Positions 8,984 to 17,523 are shown, counted from the first letter of the stretch. The stretch: DNA of 64,000 nt from DASSJT01 sp963715025 (GCA_963715025.1 CAVQQQ010000009.1:124001-188000), one strand, 5' to 3'. Notes: generated by a model from the sequence alone, not told the origin. A program made the numbers and translations.

Positions 8984-10231
8984 GTGTCGGCCGTGACCTC
9001 CGACGTGTCCGCGTCAGATGCTTCCGAGCCGGAGGCTTCTGGCCCGGATCTGGCCGCGTCGCCCTCGCGGCACACCCTGAACCGCGCTCGGGGAGCGGTG
9101 GCCGCCGCCTTCTTCGTCCAGGGACTGCTGTTCATCAGCCTGACCACGCGGCTCCCGCGGTTCCAGGACGTGTGGGCTCTGTCGCCGGTGACGACCTCGC
9201 TGCTCCTGCTCATGGTGGTCCTGCTGGCCGGTGCAGGGTCGGTGGCCGCCGAGTTGGTGGCCGCGCGTGTGACGAGCGCGGCGGTGCTGCGGGCGGGCTT
9301 GGCTCTGATCGCTGTGGGCATGGCTGCCCTGGCCCTGGCCACCGCCTACGCGGTGTTCGTGGCCGGGCTCGCTGTCTACGGACTGGGCGTCGGCGTGGTC
9401 GATGCCAGCACCAACATGCAGGCCGTCTCCGTCGAGAAGCTCTTCCGGCGCCCGATCCTCCCCTCCTTCCACGGCGCCTGGACCGCCGGTGGCATCGCTG
9501 CCACCGTCATCGCCATTGCGCTGGCCCACGTCAGCCTTGCGGCCAGCCTGCTGCCACTCCTGATCCTCCCGGCACTGGCGATCGCGGCCCCGCTGCTGCG
9601 GCAGCACCGCATTCAGAACGCGGCCGCGGCGATCCCCGCCCGCCAGGCCTTCGCGGTGCCCTGGCGCCGAATCCTCCTGCTGGGCGTGGCCATGGTGCTC
9701 TTCTACATGGTCGACACCGCCGCCACGGCCTGGGGGCCGGTCTTCCTGAAGGACACGTTCTCCGCACCCGACCGGCTCGTGCCGTTGGCGACTCTCCCCT
9801 ACCTGGTTGCCTCCCTGGTGGCGCGCGTGGGCGGCGATGCGCTGGTGCATCGGCGCGGCCCGGTCCTCGTGCTGCGCGCGGGCGGCCTGCTCGCATCACT
9901 TTCCCTCGCGGTGATCGTGACCTCACCCTCCTGGCCGATCGCCGTCGGGGGCTTCACCACACTCGGCCTCGCCGTCGCTGTGATCGCCCCGCTCAGCTTC
10001 TCTGCCGCGGCAGCCCTCGCGGGCGGCGAGGGGGACTGGTCACAGCGCCAGGCCCGCATCGACCAGGTGATCGCCCGCTTCAACCAGTTCAACTACGTCG
10101 GCGCGCTGTTCGGCGCGGTGCTCACCGGGCTCGTGGGAGCCGACTCGCTCCGGGTCGGCTTTGCGGTACCGATGGTGCTCATCCTGGCGATCATCCCGTT
10201 GGCCCGAGTCTTCGCCGTCCCCCGCGGCTGA
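8984..10231 (+). CDS. MFS transporter
   Basis: 415-residue membrane protein with about twelve hydrophobic segments, for example near residues 38-60, 75-95, 100-125 and 290-310. The charged loop TRLPRFQD after the first segment and the overall spacing fit a major facilitator superfamily permease, of the type that includes sugar permeases and drug exporters; the substrate cannot be predicted. The N-terminus has a 33-residue hydrophilic Ser/Glu/Pro-rich tail. GTG 8984 is used; GTG 8993 is equally possible. The gene is divergent from truA and convergent with rplQ. Confidence 0.82.
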   Translation: MSAVTSDVSASDASEPEASGPDLAASPSRHTLNRARGAVAAAFFVQGLLFISLTTRLPRFQDVWALSPVTTSLLLLMVVLLAGAGSVAAELVAARVTSAAVLRAGLALIAVGMAALALATAYAVFVAGLAVYGLGVGVVDASTNMQAVSVEKLFRRPILPSFHGAWTAGGIAATVIAIALAHVSLAASLLPLLILPALAIAAPLLRQHRIQNAAAAIPARQAFAVPWRRILLLGVAMVLFYMVDTAATAWGPVFLKDTFSAPDRLVPLATLPYLVASLVARVGGDALVHRRGPVLVLRAGGLLASLSLAVIVTSPSWPIAVGGFTTLGLAVAVIAPLSFSAAAALAGGEGDWSQRQARIDQVIARFNQFNYVGALFGAVLTGLVGADSLRVGFAVPMVLILAIIPLARVFAVPRG

Positions 10232-10300
10232 CGCCCTTCACCGCGCCCGGTTCCCGTCGCTACGTCTTCATTCGGAGAGCCACAGACACCCAGACGCAGG

Positions 10301-10338
10301 TCGAGGGCCGCCCACCGTGATCGGTGAGCGGCCCTCGA
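10301..10338. terminator. Terminator between the MFS gene and rplQ
   Basis: Inverted repeat with 17-base arms (TCGAGGGCCGC then CACCG) separated by TGAT and containing one mismatch. It lies 40 bases beyond the rplQ stop and 70 beyond the MFS stop, so it can end both convergent transcripts. Confidence 0.8.
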
Positions 10339-10377
10339 AGACGTATGCCGTGCGGGACGGCCAGCTCTCGCCTGGGC

Positions 10378-11088
10378 TCAGGAGTCCGAACCGGCCTGCT
10401 TGAACCCGGCGGCCTCGGCGTCCTCGGCCGACTTGAACCAGAACTCCGCGACGGTCTGGTCGTACCACTGGCCATCCGGCTCGTGGTACAGGCCGGAATC
10501 GGCGTTGCCCTTGACCGTGTAGCCCTCGGGTGCGGAGCCGTCCTCGTTCGCCGCAACGGCGCCCTCGGGGATCTCCACGGCAGCGACCTGAGCGGCCTCG
10601 GTGGCCTCCTCTGCCTTCGCCTCGTCCTCGGCAGCCTTGGTCTTCGCCGCCGCGGCCTTGGCCTCGGCCTGCTTGGCGGAGCGCTTCGTGGCGGCCTCGG
10701 CCTCCTTGACAGTGGCCTTCTTCGCCGACAGCGGCTCGCGCACCAGCTCGATGACCGCCATGGGGGCGTTGTCGCCCTTGCGGTTGCCGATCTTGGTGAC
10801 GCGGGTGTAGCCGCCGTTGCGCTCGGCCATGTCGGGCGCGATCTCGGTGAAGAGACGATGCACGACACCCTTGTCCCTGACGACGGTCAGGACCCGGCGG
10901 CGCGAGTGGAGGTCGCCGCGCTTGGCGAAGGTGACCAGGCGCTCGGCCAGGGGCCGCAGCCGCTTGGCCTTGGCCTCGGTCGTGGTGATCTGGTCGTGCT
11001 CGAAGAGCGCCGTCGCCAAGTTGGCGAGGATGAGACGCTCGTGCGCCGGACCGCCTCCGAGACGGGGACCCTTGGTGGGCGTGGGCAT
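10378..11088 (-). CDS. rplQ: 50S ribosomal protein L17 with C-terminal extra domain
   Basis: Large-subunit protein near the exit tunnel. Residues 1 to about 118 are normal L17 (MPTPTKGPRLGG, ANLATALFEHDQITTTEAKA, RLVTFAKRGDLHSRR). A helical Ala/Lys/Glu linker of about 60 residues follows, then a compact module of about 50 residues (APEGYTVKGN, YHEPDGQWYDQT, AEFWFKSAEDAEAAGF). The same module ends L4 in this window. Standard L17 is about 120 residues, so half of this 236-residue protein is extension. ATG 11088 has an AAGGAGA box. It lies 70 bases after rpoA, at the end of the alpha operon, and is followed by a strong terminator. Confidence 0.97.
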   Translation of the reverse strand: MPTPTKGPRLGGGPAHERLILANLATALFEHDQITTTEAKAKRLRPLAERLVTFAKRGDLHSRRRVLTVVRDKGVVHRLFTEIAPDMAERNGGYTRVTKIGNRKGDNAPMAVIELVREPLSAKKATVKEAEAATKRSAKQAEAKAAAAKTKAAEDEAKAEEATEAAQVAAVEIPEGAVAANEDGSAPEGYTVKGNADSGLYHEPDGQWYDQTVAEFWFKSAEDAEAAGFKQAGSDS

Positions 11089-11158
11089 GGTTGTGGTTCT
11101 CCTTGGATCTGGACCTCAGCCTGCGCGGGCGCGGGCTGGTGCGGTCAGAGGCGGTGGG

Positions 11159-12178
11159 TCAGAACTGCTCATCCTCGACGAACGCGGCGTCGTCGTCGAA
11201 GTCGCTGTAGCTGTCGGCGATCGCGCTGGGGTCGAACCCGGGCGGGCTGTCCTTGAGCGCGAGGCCCATGCCGGCCAGCTTGGCCTTGACCTCGTCGATC
11301 GACTTGGCGCCGAAGTTGCGAATATCCAGCAGGTCGGCCTCGGACCGGCCCACGAGCTCGCCCACCGTGTGGATGCCCTCGCGCTTGAGGCAGTTGTAGG
11401 ACCGGACGGTCAGATCGAGGTCCTCGATCGGCAGGGCCAGGTCGGCCGCCAGCGCGGCGTCGGTCGGCGACGGGCCCATCTCGATGCCCTCGGCCTCGAC
11501 GTTGAGCTCGCGCGCCAGGCCGAACAACTCGACCAGGGTCTTGCCGGCGGACGCCATGGCGTCACGCGGGGCAATCGAGTTCTTCGTCTCGACGTCGACG
11601 ATGAGCTTGTCGAAGTCGGTGCGCTGCTCGACGCGGGTGGCCTCGACCTTGTAGCGAACCGCAAGGACCGGCGAGTAGATCGAGTCGACGGGGATCCTGC
11701 CGATCTCCTGGTCGCCAGCCTTGTTCTGGGCGGCGGAGACATAGCCGCGGCCGCGCTCGACGGTCAGCTCCATCTCGACCTTGCCCTTGTCGTTGAGCGT
11801 CGCGATGTGCAGGTCGGGGTTGTGGATCTCGACCCCGGCTGGCGGCGCGATGTCGGCGGCCGTGACCGAGCCGGCACCCTGCTTGCGCAGGTACATCACC
11901 ACCGGCTCGTCATGCTCGGAGGAGACGACCAGGCCCTTGAGGTTGAGGATCAGCTCGGTGACGTCCTCCCTGACCCCGGGGATCGTGGAGAACTCGTGCA
12001 GCACGCCGTCGATGCGGATGCTGGTCACCGACGCGCCGGGGATGCTCGACAGGAGCGTGCGGCGCAGGGTGTTGCCGAGCGTGTAGCCGAAGCCGGGCTC
12101 GAGGGGCTCGATGACGAAGCGGCTGCGGTTGTCCGCAATGACGTCTTCGCTGAGGGCGGGGCGCTGTGCAATCAGCAC
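11159..12178 (-). CDS. rpoA: RNA polymerase alpha subunit
   Basis: Scaffold subunit that dimerises and nucleates assembly of core RNA polymerase. The N-terminal domain has FVIEPLEPGFGYTLGNTLRR and ISIPGASVTS-like assembly motifs. The C-terminal domain (PIEDLDLTVRSYNCLKREGI, SEADLLDIRNFGAKS) contacts UP elements and activators. An acidic tail ends the 339-residue protein. GTG 12178 was preferred because GGAAGGA lies 8 bases upstream and LIAQRPALSED is the usual actinobacterial beginning; GTG 12196 would add six residues. A 163-base gap with a large hairpin separates it from rpsD. Confidence 0.97.
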   Translation of the reverse strand: MLIAQRPALSEDVIADNRSRFVIEPLEPGFGYTLGNTLRRTLLSSIPGASVTSIRIDGVLHEFSTIPGVREDVTELILNLKGLVVSSEHDEPVVMYLRKQGAGSVTAADIAPPAGVEIHNPDLHIATLNDKGKVEMELTVERGRGYVSAAQNKAGDQEIGRIPVDSIYSPVLAVRYKVEATRVEQRTDFDKLIVDVETKNSIAPRDAMASAGKTLVELFGLARELNVEAEGIEMGPSPTDAALAADLALPIEDLDLTVRSYNCLKREGIHTVGELVGRSEADLLDIRNFGAKSIDEVKAKLAGMGLALKDSPPGFDPSAIADSYSDFDDDAAFVEDEQF

Positions 12179-12283
12179 GGTGTTGTTCCTTCCCACGGGC
12201 GACCGCTATTTGACGCCTCGTGATGCTGCCGGTCCGACCGGCTGCCCGGGCCGCCTCTGTCTGCGGTCCAGACCTTGCTGACT

Positions 12284-12334
12284 CGGTATGCCGGGTGGCT
12301 GGCTCCGCAGAGAAGCCGGCCACCCGGCATACCG
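12284..12334. repeat. Inverted pair of the CGGCATAC word between rpsD and rpoA
   Basis: Arms of 16 bases, CGGTATGCCGGGTGGC and its exact reverse complement at 12319-12334, each hold one copy of GTATGCCG/CGGCATAC. Pairing can extend by about three more base pairs after one mismatch, leaving a loop of about 11 bases. In the rpsD-to-rpoA direction this would form a very stable RNA hairpin just before the rpoA leader, as an attenuator, processing site or partial terminator. No clear T-run follows. Confidence 0.8.
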
Positions 12335-12341
12335 GTGTGGA

Positions 12342-12950
12342 TCAGGTCTTCGAGTAGAGCTCGACGATCAGCTGCTCGGTGAGCGGGATGTCAATCTGCG
12401 CACGCACGGGCAACTGGTGGATCAGGATCTGCAGCGTGCCCGGGACGACCTGCATCCAGGCCGGGATGGGGCGTTCGCCGTAGGTCTGACGGGCGAGCTC
12501 GAACGGGAACGACTCGACCGACTGTTTGCGGATCGTGATGATGTCGTAGGCCTCGACGCGGTAGGACGGCACGTCGACGCGGACGCCGTTGACCTCGAAG
12601 TGCCCGTGCGACACCAGCTGGCGGGAGTGGCGGCGGGTGCGGGCCAGGCCGGCACGGTAGATGACGTTGTCGAGGCGCGACTCGAGGATGGTCAGCAGGT
12701 TCTCACCGGTCTTGCCTGGGCGGGACGCCGCCTCCTGGTAGTAGCGGACGAACTGCTTCTCCATGACGCCGTAGGTGAAGCGGGCCTTCTGCTTCTCCTG
12801 CAGCTGGGTGAGGTACTCCTTCTCCTGGATCCGGCGACGACCGTGCTGGCCGGGCGGGAACGGACGGAGCTCGAAGTTCTTGTCGCCGCCGACGAGGTCG
12901 GTCTTGAGGCGACGGGACTTCTTGGTGATGGGGCCGGTGTAGCGAGCCAT
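12342..12950 (-). CDS. rpsD: 30S ribosomal protein S4
   Basis: 202-residue primary 16S-binding protein that organises the 5' domain of the small subunit. MARYTGPITKKSRRLKTDL starts the protein; the S4 RNA-binding domain (ESRLDNVIYRAGLARTR, SRQLVSHGHFEVNG) lies in the second half. It lacks an N-terminal zinc-type CxxC pair. It is 32 bases after rpsK. S4 autoregulates the alpha operon in other bacteria; the hairpin just downstream at 12284 could take part, but that is inference. Confidence 0.97.
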   Translation of the reverse strand: MARYTGPITKKSRRLKTDLVGGDKNFELRPFPPGQHGRRRIQEKEYLTQLQEKQKARFTYGVMEKQFVRYYQEAASRPGKTGENLLTILESRLDNVIYRAGLARTRRHSRQLVSHGHFEVNGVRVDVPSYRVEAYDIITIRKQSVESFPFELARQTYGERPIPAWMQVVPGTLQILIHQLPVRAQIDIPLTEQLIVELYSKT

Positions 12951-12982
12951 TGGCTAAGTTCTCTCTTCCCGATTCTTCGGCG

Positions 12983-13391
12983 TCAGACGCGGCGGCGCTT
13001 CGGCGGGCGGACACCGTTGTGCGGCGAGGGCGTGACGTCCTGGATCGCGCCGACCTCGAGGCCGGTGGCCGTCAGCGAGCGGATCGCGGTTTCGCGGCCC
13101 GAGCCTGGGCCCTTGACGAACACGTCGACCTTGCGCATGCCGTGCTCCATGGCGCGGCGCGCTGCAGCCTCGGCAGCCATCTGCGCGGCGAACGGGGTGG
13201 ACTTGCGGGAGCCCTTGAATCCGACCTGGCCCGCGGAGGCCCAGGAGATGACGGCGCCGGTGGGGTCCGTGATGGTAATGATCGTGTTGTTGAACGTGCT
13301 CTTGATGTGAGCGTGCCCATGGGCGACGTTCTTCTTCTCCTTGCGGCGCACCTTCTTGGCGCCGGCAGCCGTACGGCTCTTGGGAGGCATA
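12983..13391 (-). CDS. rpsK: 30S ribosomal protein S11
   Basis: 135-residue platform protein of the small subunit, next to the mRNA exit. MPPKSRTAAGAKKVRRKEKK starts a basic N-terminus; AHIKSTFNNTIITITDPTG and SPHNGVRPPKRRRV are conserved blocks. ATG 13391 has a TAGGAGA box 3-9 bases upstream, which excludes the longer in-frame start at 13441. A G/C hairpin lies in the 98-base gap after rpsM. Confidence 0.97.
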
Positions 13392-13459
13392 TTTCTCCTA
13401 CAGTTCTGGAAGCTTGGCGGTGACCTTGCCCAGCCGGCCACGCGGCGGGCGGGGGGCAG

Positions 13460-13482
13460 GTCGGGGGGCGAAGCCCCCTGAC
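13460..13482. repeat. GGGGGC-loop-GCCCCC hairpin between rpsM and rpsK
   Basis: Ten-base-pair stem (one G-T pair) closed by a GAA loop. On the transcribed minus strand it reads GGGGGCTTCGCCCCC. The same core occurs after rpoB (45294) and after nusG (53448). No T-run follows, so it is probably an internal attenuator or mRNA-stability hairpin rather than a full terminator. Confidence 0.7.
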
Positions 13483-13489
13483 CGTGTAA

Positions 13490-13867
13490 CTACTTGCCGG
13501 CCTTCTTCTTGCCGGCCACGGTGCGCTTCGGGCCCTTGCGGGTGCGCGCGTTGGTCTTGGTGCGCTGTCCACGGACCGGGAGTCCGCGACGGTGGCGAAG
13601 GCCCTCGTAGGAGCCGATCTCGACCTTGCGGCGGATGTCTGCGGCCACTTCGCGGCGCAGGTCACCCTCGACCTTCAGGTTGTTCTCGATGTAGTCGCGG
13701 AGCTTGACCAGCTCCTCGTCACCGAGGTCCTTGACGCGCGTGTCCGGGTTGACCCCGGTCGCCGCCAGCGTTTCCTTCGAGCGGGTCTTGCCCACCCCGA
13801 AGATGTAGGTCAGTGCGATCTCAACACGCTTCTCGCGCGGGAGGTCCACTCCAACAAGACGTGCCAT
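13490..13867 (-). CDS. rpsM: 30S ribosomal protein S13
   Basis: 125-residue head protein that contacts the P-site tRNA and forms intersubunit bridges. MARLVGVDLPREKRVEIALT, IFGVGKTRSKETLAATG and the basic tail RGLPVRGQRTKTNARTRKG are diagnostic. It is separated from rpmJ by 229 bases in which I see no gene or clear promoter, an unusually long gap for this cluster. Confidence 0.97.
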   Translation of the reverse strand: MARLVGVDLPREKRVEIALTYIFGVGKTRSKETLAATGVNPDTRVKDLGDEELVKLRDYIENNLKVEGDLRREVAADIRRKVEIGSYEGLRHRRGLPVRGQRTKTNARTRKGPKRTVAGKKKAGK

Positions 13868-14096
13868 CTTGTATGTGTTTCCTTCGTTTCACTCGGAGGT
13901 CTGGAGCAGTCACCAGTCCGAAGGTCTCCCCGCAGTCGTTCGCGGGCTTCGGTCCCCAGCCTCCGAGCCGGGGGTGACGTCCTGCGCTGACACGACGGTC
14001 AGTCGTCAGGGGCCGGGTGCTGCATATTCATTTCTCTGCGCTGCTTGAAGAGCCGCGAGTCGTGCTGGCCTCCGGCGAGGCTGGTGGGGGCCGCGA

Positions 14097-14210
14097 TCAG
14101 CCCTGGCGCTGCTTGTGGCGCAGGTTCTCGCAGATCACCATGACCCGTCCGTGACGGCGGATCACCTTGCACTTGTCGCAGATCTTCTTGACGCTCGGCT
14201 GAACCTTCAT
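14097..14210 (-). CDS. rpmJ: 50S ribosomal protein L36 (zinc form)
   Basis: 37-residue protein of the large subunit. It begins MKVQPSVKKICDKCKVIRRH. Cys11, Cys14, Cys27 and His32 form the zinc ribbon, so this is the zinc-binding (C+) form that is often replaced by a zinc-free paralogue under zinc starvation. It is 72 bases after infA, with stop TGA at 14097. It is short and easily missed. Confidence 0.96.
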   Translation of the reverse strand: MKVQPSVKKICDKCKVIRRHGRVMVICENLRHKQRQG

Positions 14211-14282
14211 TGCCTCTGCTGTCTCGTCGATCTGTGCCGCTGGCCATTTGGCCAGCGGGGTCGTGCTGTCGTTGCAGTCGTA

Positions 14283-14504
14283 TCAGCGGTAGCGGAAGAC
14301 GATGCGGCCGCGGGTCAGGTCATAGGGGCTCAGCTCCACCACCACGCGGTCCTCGGGGAGAATCCGGATGTAGTGCTGACGCATCTTGCCTGAGATGTGG
14401 GCGAGTACCTTGTGACCGTTCGTGAGCTCCACGCGGAACATCGCGTTCGGCAGAGCCTCGACGATCGTGCCCTCGATCTCGATGACACCGTCCTTCTTGG
14501 CCAT
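14283..14504 (-). CDS. infA: Translation initiation factor IF-1
   Basis: 73-residue OB-fold factor that binds the ribosomal A site during initiation. MAKKDGVIEIEGTIVEALPN starts the protein, and HISGKMRQHYIRILPEDRV and DLTRGRIVFRYR follow. A GGATAT segment precedes the ATG, with GGAGG at about 8 bases. A TAGACT -10 box lies about 100 bases upstream, so infA-rpmJ-rpsM-rpsK-rpsD-rpoA-rplQ may be transcribed separately from map. Confidence 0.97.
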   Translation of the reverse strand: MAKKDGVIEIEGTIVEALPNAMFRVELTNGHKVLAHISGKMRQHYIRILPEDRVVVELSPYDLTRGRIVFRYR

Positions 14505-14601
14505 ATCCTCCGTCGATCCATGACACGGCTGACCCCCGGGTTGGGACCAGCCAGAATTTCGGCGCACGAAACCACATTGGCGCACACGTGGCCGACGCAT
14601 A

Positions 14602-14607
14602 AGTCTA
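14602..14607 (-). promoter_or_regulatory. Candidate -10 box for infA
   Basis: On the minus strand TAGACT matches the actinobacterial TANNNT -10 box, about 100 bases before the infA start in the 185-base map-infA gap. No good -35 box is at 16-18 bases; TTCTCG at 18 is weak. Confidence 0.35.
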
Positions 14608-14689
14608 CGCGAGCACGCCAGCATTCGAGAAATCGCCCCCCGCCGGAACCCATTATCGGGTCGCCCGAAAAGGTGCGAGCTGTGCAGGG

Positions 14690-15538
14690 TCAGGCCAGAG
14701 GCGCGTATACCGCTCCGGCGGCTTCCAGCCGCTGCTTGCCTCCGTCGATGGCGGTCAGGACCCACAGCCCCGCCTCGGTGACGGCCACCGTGTGTTCCCA
14801 GTGCGCCGCCCGGGATCCGTCGGTCGTGACGACCGTCCAGTCGTCGCCCAGCACGCGGTTCTCCTCGGCGCCGAGGGTGACCATCGGCTCGATGGCGACC
14901 GTCGTGCCCGGCCGCACGGTGGGCCCCTTGTCGCGTACGCGGTAGTTGGGCACTTGCGGATCCATGTGCATCTCCGTGCCGATGCCGTGACCGACGTAGT
15001 CCTCCACGATGCCGTACTCCCGGCCATCGCGCCGGCCAGCCGCGGTGATGCTGTCCTCGACCGCCGCCCCCACGGCATACAGCGGCTGCCCGACCGCCAG
15101 CGCCGCGATCCCGGCCCACATGGATTCCTCGGTGGCGTCGATCAGGGCGAGGTCCTCGGGCCGGCCAGCCTGGCGCCCCCCGACGATCACGGAGGTGGCC
15201 GCGTCTCCGTGCCACCCATCGACGATCGCACCGCAGTCGATCGAGATGAGGTCGCCCTCCTGGAGCACCCGGTTTCCGGGGATGCCGTGGACGATCTCAT
15301 CGTTGACCGAGGTGCACAGCGTCCCGGTGAAGCCGTGATAGCCGAGGAAGCTGGGCACTCCCCCGTGGCGACGGATGTTGGCATCGGCGATCGCGTCGAG
15401 TTCCCGGGTGGTCACGCCGGAAGTCACGTGCTCCCGCACCAGCTCGAGGGTTTCGCCCACCAGCAGGCCGGCAGTCCGCATCTTGACGATCTGGTCGGGC
15501 GTCTTGCCCTCGATCCGCTCGCGGCCGAAAAGACCCAT
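14690..15538 (-). CDS. map: Methionine aminopeptidase type I
   Basis: 282-residue enzyme that removes the initiator methionine from new proteins. The pita-bread metallopeptidase fold is shown by YHGFTGTLCTSVNDEIVHGI, SIDCGAIVDGWHGDAA (metal Asp residues), GHGIGTEMHMDPQVPNY (metal His) and a terminal EHTVAVTEAG (metal Glu). There is no N-terminal zinc-finger extension, so it is the short type Ia/Ib form. It follows adk by 16 bases; the CGGCATAC word occurs at 15073 and in the adk-map gap at 15542. Confidence 0.96.
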   Translation of the reverse strand: MGLFGRERIEGKTPDQIVKMRTAGLLVGETLELVREHVTSGVTTRELDAIADANIRRHGGVPSFLGYHGFTGTLCTSVNDEIVHGIPGNRVLQEGDLISIDCGAIVDGWHGDAATSVIVGGRQAGRPEDLALIDATEESMWAGIAALAVGQPLYAVGAAVEDSITAAGRRDGREYGIVEDYVGHGIGTEMHMDPQVPNYRVRDKGPTVRPGTTVAIEPMVTLGAEENRVLGDDWTVVTTDGSRAAHWEHTVAVTEAGLWVLTAIDGGKQRLEAAGAVYAPLA

Positions 15539-15554
15539 GCCGTATGCCGTGCGC

Positions 15555-16121
15555 TCAGCTGCCGCTCAGGACGCCGACGAGCCGCTCGGTGACCTCGTCG
15601 ACCTCGCCCATGCCGTCGACCTGCACAAGCAGGCCCCGCTGGCTGTAGACCGCGGCGAGCGGAGCGGTCTCCTTGCGGTAGATCGCCTGGCGCTCGCGGA
15701 TCACTTCCTCGGTGTCGTCGACGCGTCCCTCCGTGCGGGCGCGCTTGAGCAGGCGCTGCACCACGGAGTCCTCGTCGACGGTCAGCTCGAGCACGTGGTC
15801 GAGCGCATGCCCCCCCTCGGCGAGGATCGCGTCGAGGGCCGCCACCTGGGCAAGGGTGCGCGGATAGCCGTCGAGCAGGAAGCCGCCGCGCGCGTCGTCC
15901 TCGGCCAGCCGGTCGCGGACGATGGCGTTGGTGATCTCGTCGGTGACGTATCCGCCGGAGGCGAGGATGTCCTTGACCTTCCTGCCGAGCTCCGTTTCGT
16001 TCTTGATGTTGGCGCGGAAGATGTCGCCGGTTGAGATCGCCGGGATCGCAAACCGCTCGGCAATCCGAGCGGCCTGCGTTCCCTTGCCCGCCCCCGGGGG
16101 GCCGAGGATGATCAGGCGCAT
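15555..16121 (-). CDS. adk: Adenylate kinase
   Basis: 188-residue nucleotide kinase catalysing 2 ADP to ATP plus AMP. The P-loop GPPGAGKGTQA lies at residues 7-17, and the conserved DGYPRTLAQ is the AMP/LID-hinge region. The short LID lacks the zinc Cys cluster, as is usual in actinobacteria. Its ATG overlaps the secY stop by one base (TGATG), indicating translational coupling. Confidence 0.97.
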   Translation of the reverse strand: MRLIILGPPGAGKGTQAARIAERFAIPAISTGDIFRANIKNETELGRKVKDILASGGYVTDEITNAIVRDRLAEDDARGGFLLDGYPRTLAQVAALDAILAEGGHALDHVLELTVDEDSVVQRLLKRARTEGRVDDTEEVIRERQAIYRKETAPLAAVYSQRGLLVQVDGMGEVDEVTERLVGVLSGS

Positions 16122-17434
16122 CAGCGGAGGAACCCTTCGTAGTGGCGCTGCTGAAGCTGCGACTCGATCTGCTTCACCGTCTCCAGCCCGACGCCGACGA
16201 TGATCAGGATGGAGGTGCCACCGAACGGGAAGTTCTGGTTGGCGCCCACCATGACGAGCGCGATCAGCGGGATCAGCGAGATCAGCGCCAGGTAGATGGC
16301 CCCCGGGACGGTGATTCGGGTCAGCACGTAGTCCAGGTACTCCGCCGTGGGTCGGCCAGCGCGAATGCCCGGGATGAAGCCGCCGTACTTCTTCATGTTG
16401 TCGGCGACTTCGGTGGGGTTGAACGTGATCGAAACGTAGAAGAACGTGAAGAACAGGATGAGTGCCGTGTAGATCGCCATGTAGATGGGGTGGTCACCGC
16501 GGACGAGGTTGGCCTCGATCCAGTTGACCCAGCCCGACGAGGTGCCGTCGGCCTTGCGGTTGAACTGCGCGATCAGGCCGGGAAGGGCCAGCATCGAGCT
16601 GGCGAAGATGACCGGGATGACGCCGGCCATGTTGACCTTCAGAGGGATGTAGGTCGACGTCCCGCCGTACATCTGGCGCCCCACCTGGCGCTTGGCGTAC
16701 TGGACCGGGATCCGGCGCTGGCTCTGCTCGACGAAGATGACCGCGGCGATGATGAAGAAGCCGAGCAGGATCACGCCGAAGAAGATGTCCCACCGGCCGT
16801 CCTTCTGCTGGATCGCCCACAGCGAGCTGGGGAAGCGCGAGGCGATCGAGGTGAAGATCAGCAGGGACATGCCGTTGCCGATGCCCTTGTCGGTGATGAG
16901 CTCGCCCAGCCACATGACCATGCCCGTGCCGGCGGTCATGGTGAGCACCATGATCATGATCGTCGCGGCGCCGGTGCTGGTGAGGATGTTGGTGCACTGG
17001 GGGCCGAAGAGCGCACTCGGGTTCTGTGCGAACGTGATCAGGGTGGAGGACTGCAGCACCGCGAGGCCGATGGTGAGGTAGCGGGTGTACTGCGTCAGCT
17101 TCGACGTGCCCGCCTGACCCTCCTTCTTGAGCGACTCGAAGCGCGGGATCACGACGGTCAGCAGCTGGATGATGATGCTCGCCGTGATGTACGGCATGAT
17201 CCCGAGCGCGAAGATCGACAGCTGCAGGAGCGCGCCGCCGGAGAAGAGGTTGGCCAGGCCGAGCACGCCGGTGCTGGTGTCGGCCTGCTTCAGGCACTCC
17301 TGGACCGACTTGTAGCTCACCCCGGGGACCGGCACGTGGCTGCCCAGACGGAACAGTGTCATGATGCCCAGGGTGAACAGCAGCTTCCGGCGTAGGTCCG
17401 GCGTCTTGAACGCGCGGGTGAAGGCGGTGAGCAC
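16121..17434 (-). CDS. secY: Protein translocase channel subunit SecY
   Basis: 437-residue inner-membrane protein with ten transmembrane helices that forms the Sec export channel with SecE (also in this window, 54436) and SecG. Visible landmarks are the plug region after TM1, the GIMPYITASIIIQLL segment in TM2, and the cytosolic loops VEQSQRRIPVQYAKR and FIPGIRAGRPTAEYLD needed for SecA and ribosome binding. Start is GTG 17434. A strong terminator-like hairpin with a T-run lies between rplO and secY, so secY-adk-map may need its own promoter or depend on readthrough. Confidence 0.97.
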   Translation of the reverse strand: MLTAFTRAFKTPDLRRKLLFTLGIMTLFRLGSHVPVPGVSYKSVQECLKQADTSTGVLGLANLFSGGALLQLSIFALGIMPYITASIIIQLLTVVIPRFESLKKEGQAGTSKLTQYTRYLTIGLAVLQSSTLITFAQNPSALFGPQCTNILTSTGAATIMIMVLTMTAGTGMVMWLGELITDKGIGNGMSLLIFTSIASRFPSSLWAIQQKDGRWDIFFGVILLGFFIIAAVIFVEQSQRRIPVQYAKRQVGRQMYGGTSTYIPLKVNMAGVIPVIFASSMLALPGLIAQFNRKADGTSSGWVNWIEANLVRGDHPIYMAIYTALILFFTFFYVSITFNPTEVADNMKKYGGFIPGIRAGRPTAEYLDYVLTRITVPGAIYLALISLIPLIALVMVGANQNFPFGGTSILIIVGVGLETVKQIESQLQQRHYEGFLR

Positions 17435-17490
17435 GGGTCCTCCTGGTGGCGCGGAGATCCTCCGCGGTGAACTGACAATCCGGAAAACGA

Positions 17491-17523
17491 TACCCCGGGC
17501 CCGGGAATCCCGGGCCCGGGGTA
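17491..17523 (-). terminator. Intrinsic terminator between rplO and secY
   Basis: Palindrome with 16-base arms (TACCCCGGGCCCGGGA and its reverse complement) around a single A. On the minus strand it is followed by TCGTTTTCC, a T-rich tract. This is the clearest intrinsic terminator inside the S10-spc-alpha cluster. Confidence 0.8.

Noticed and set aside
14097..14247. Longer frame over rpmJ
   Set aside because: Only the 37-residue frame gives the L36 zinc ribbon.
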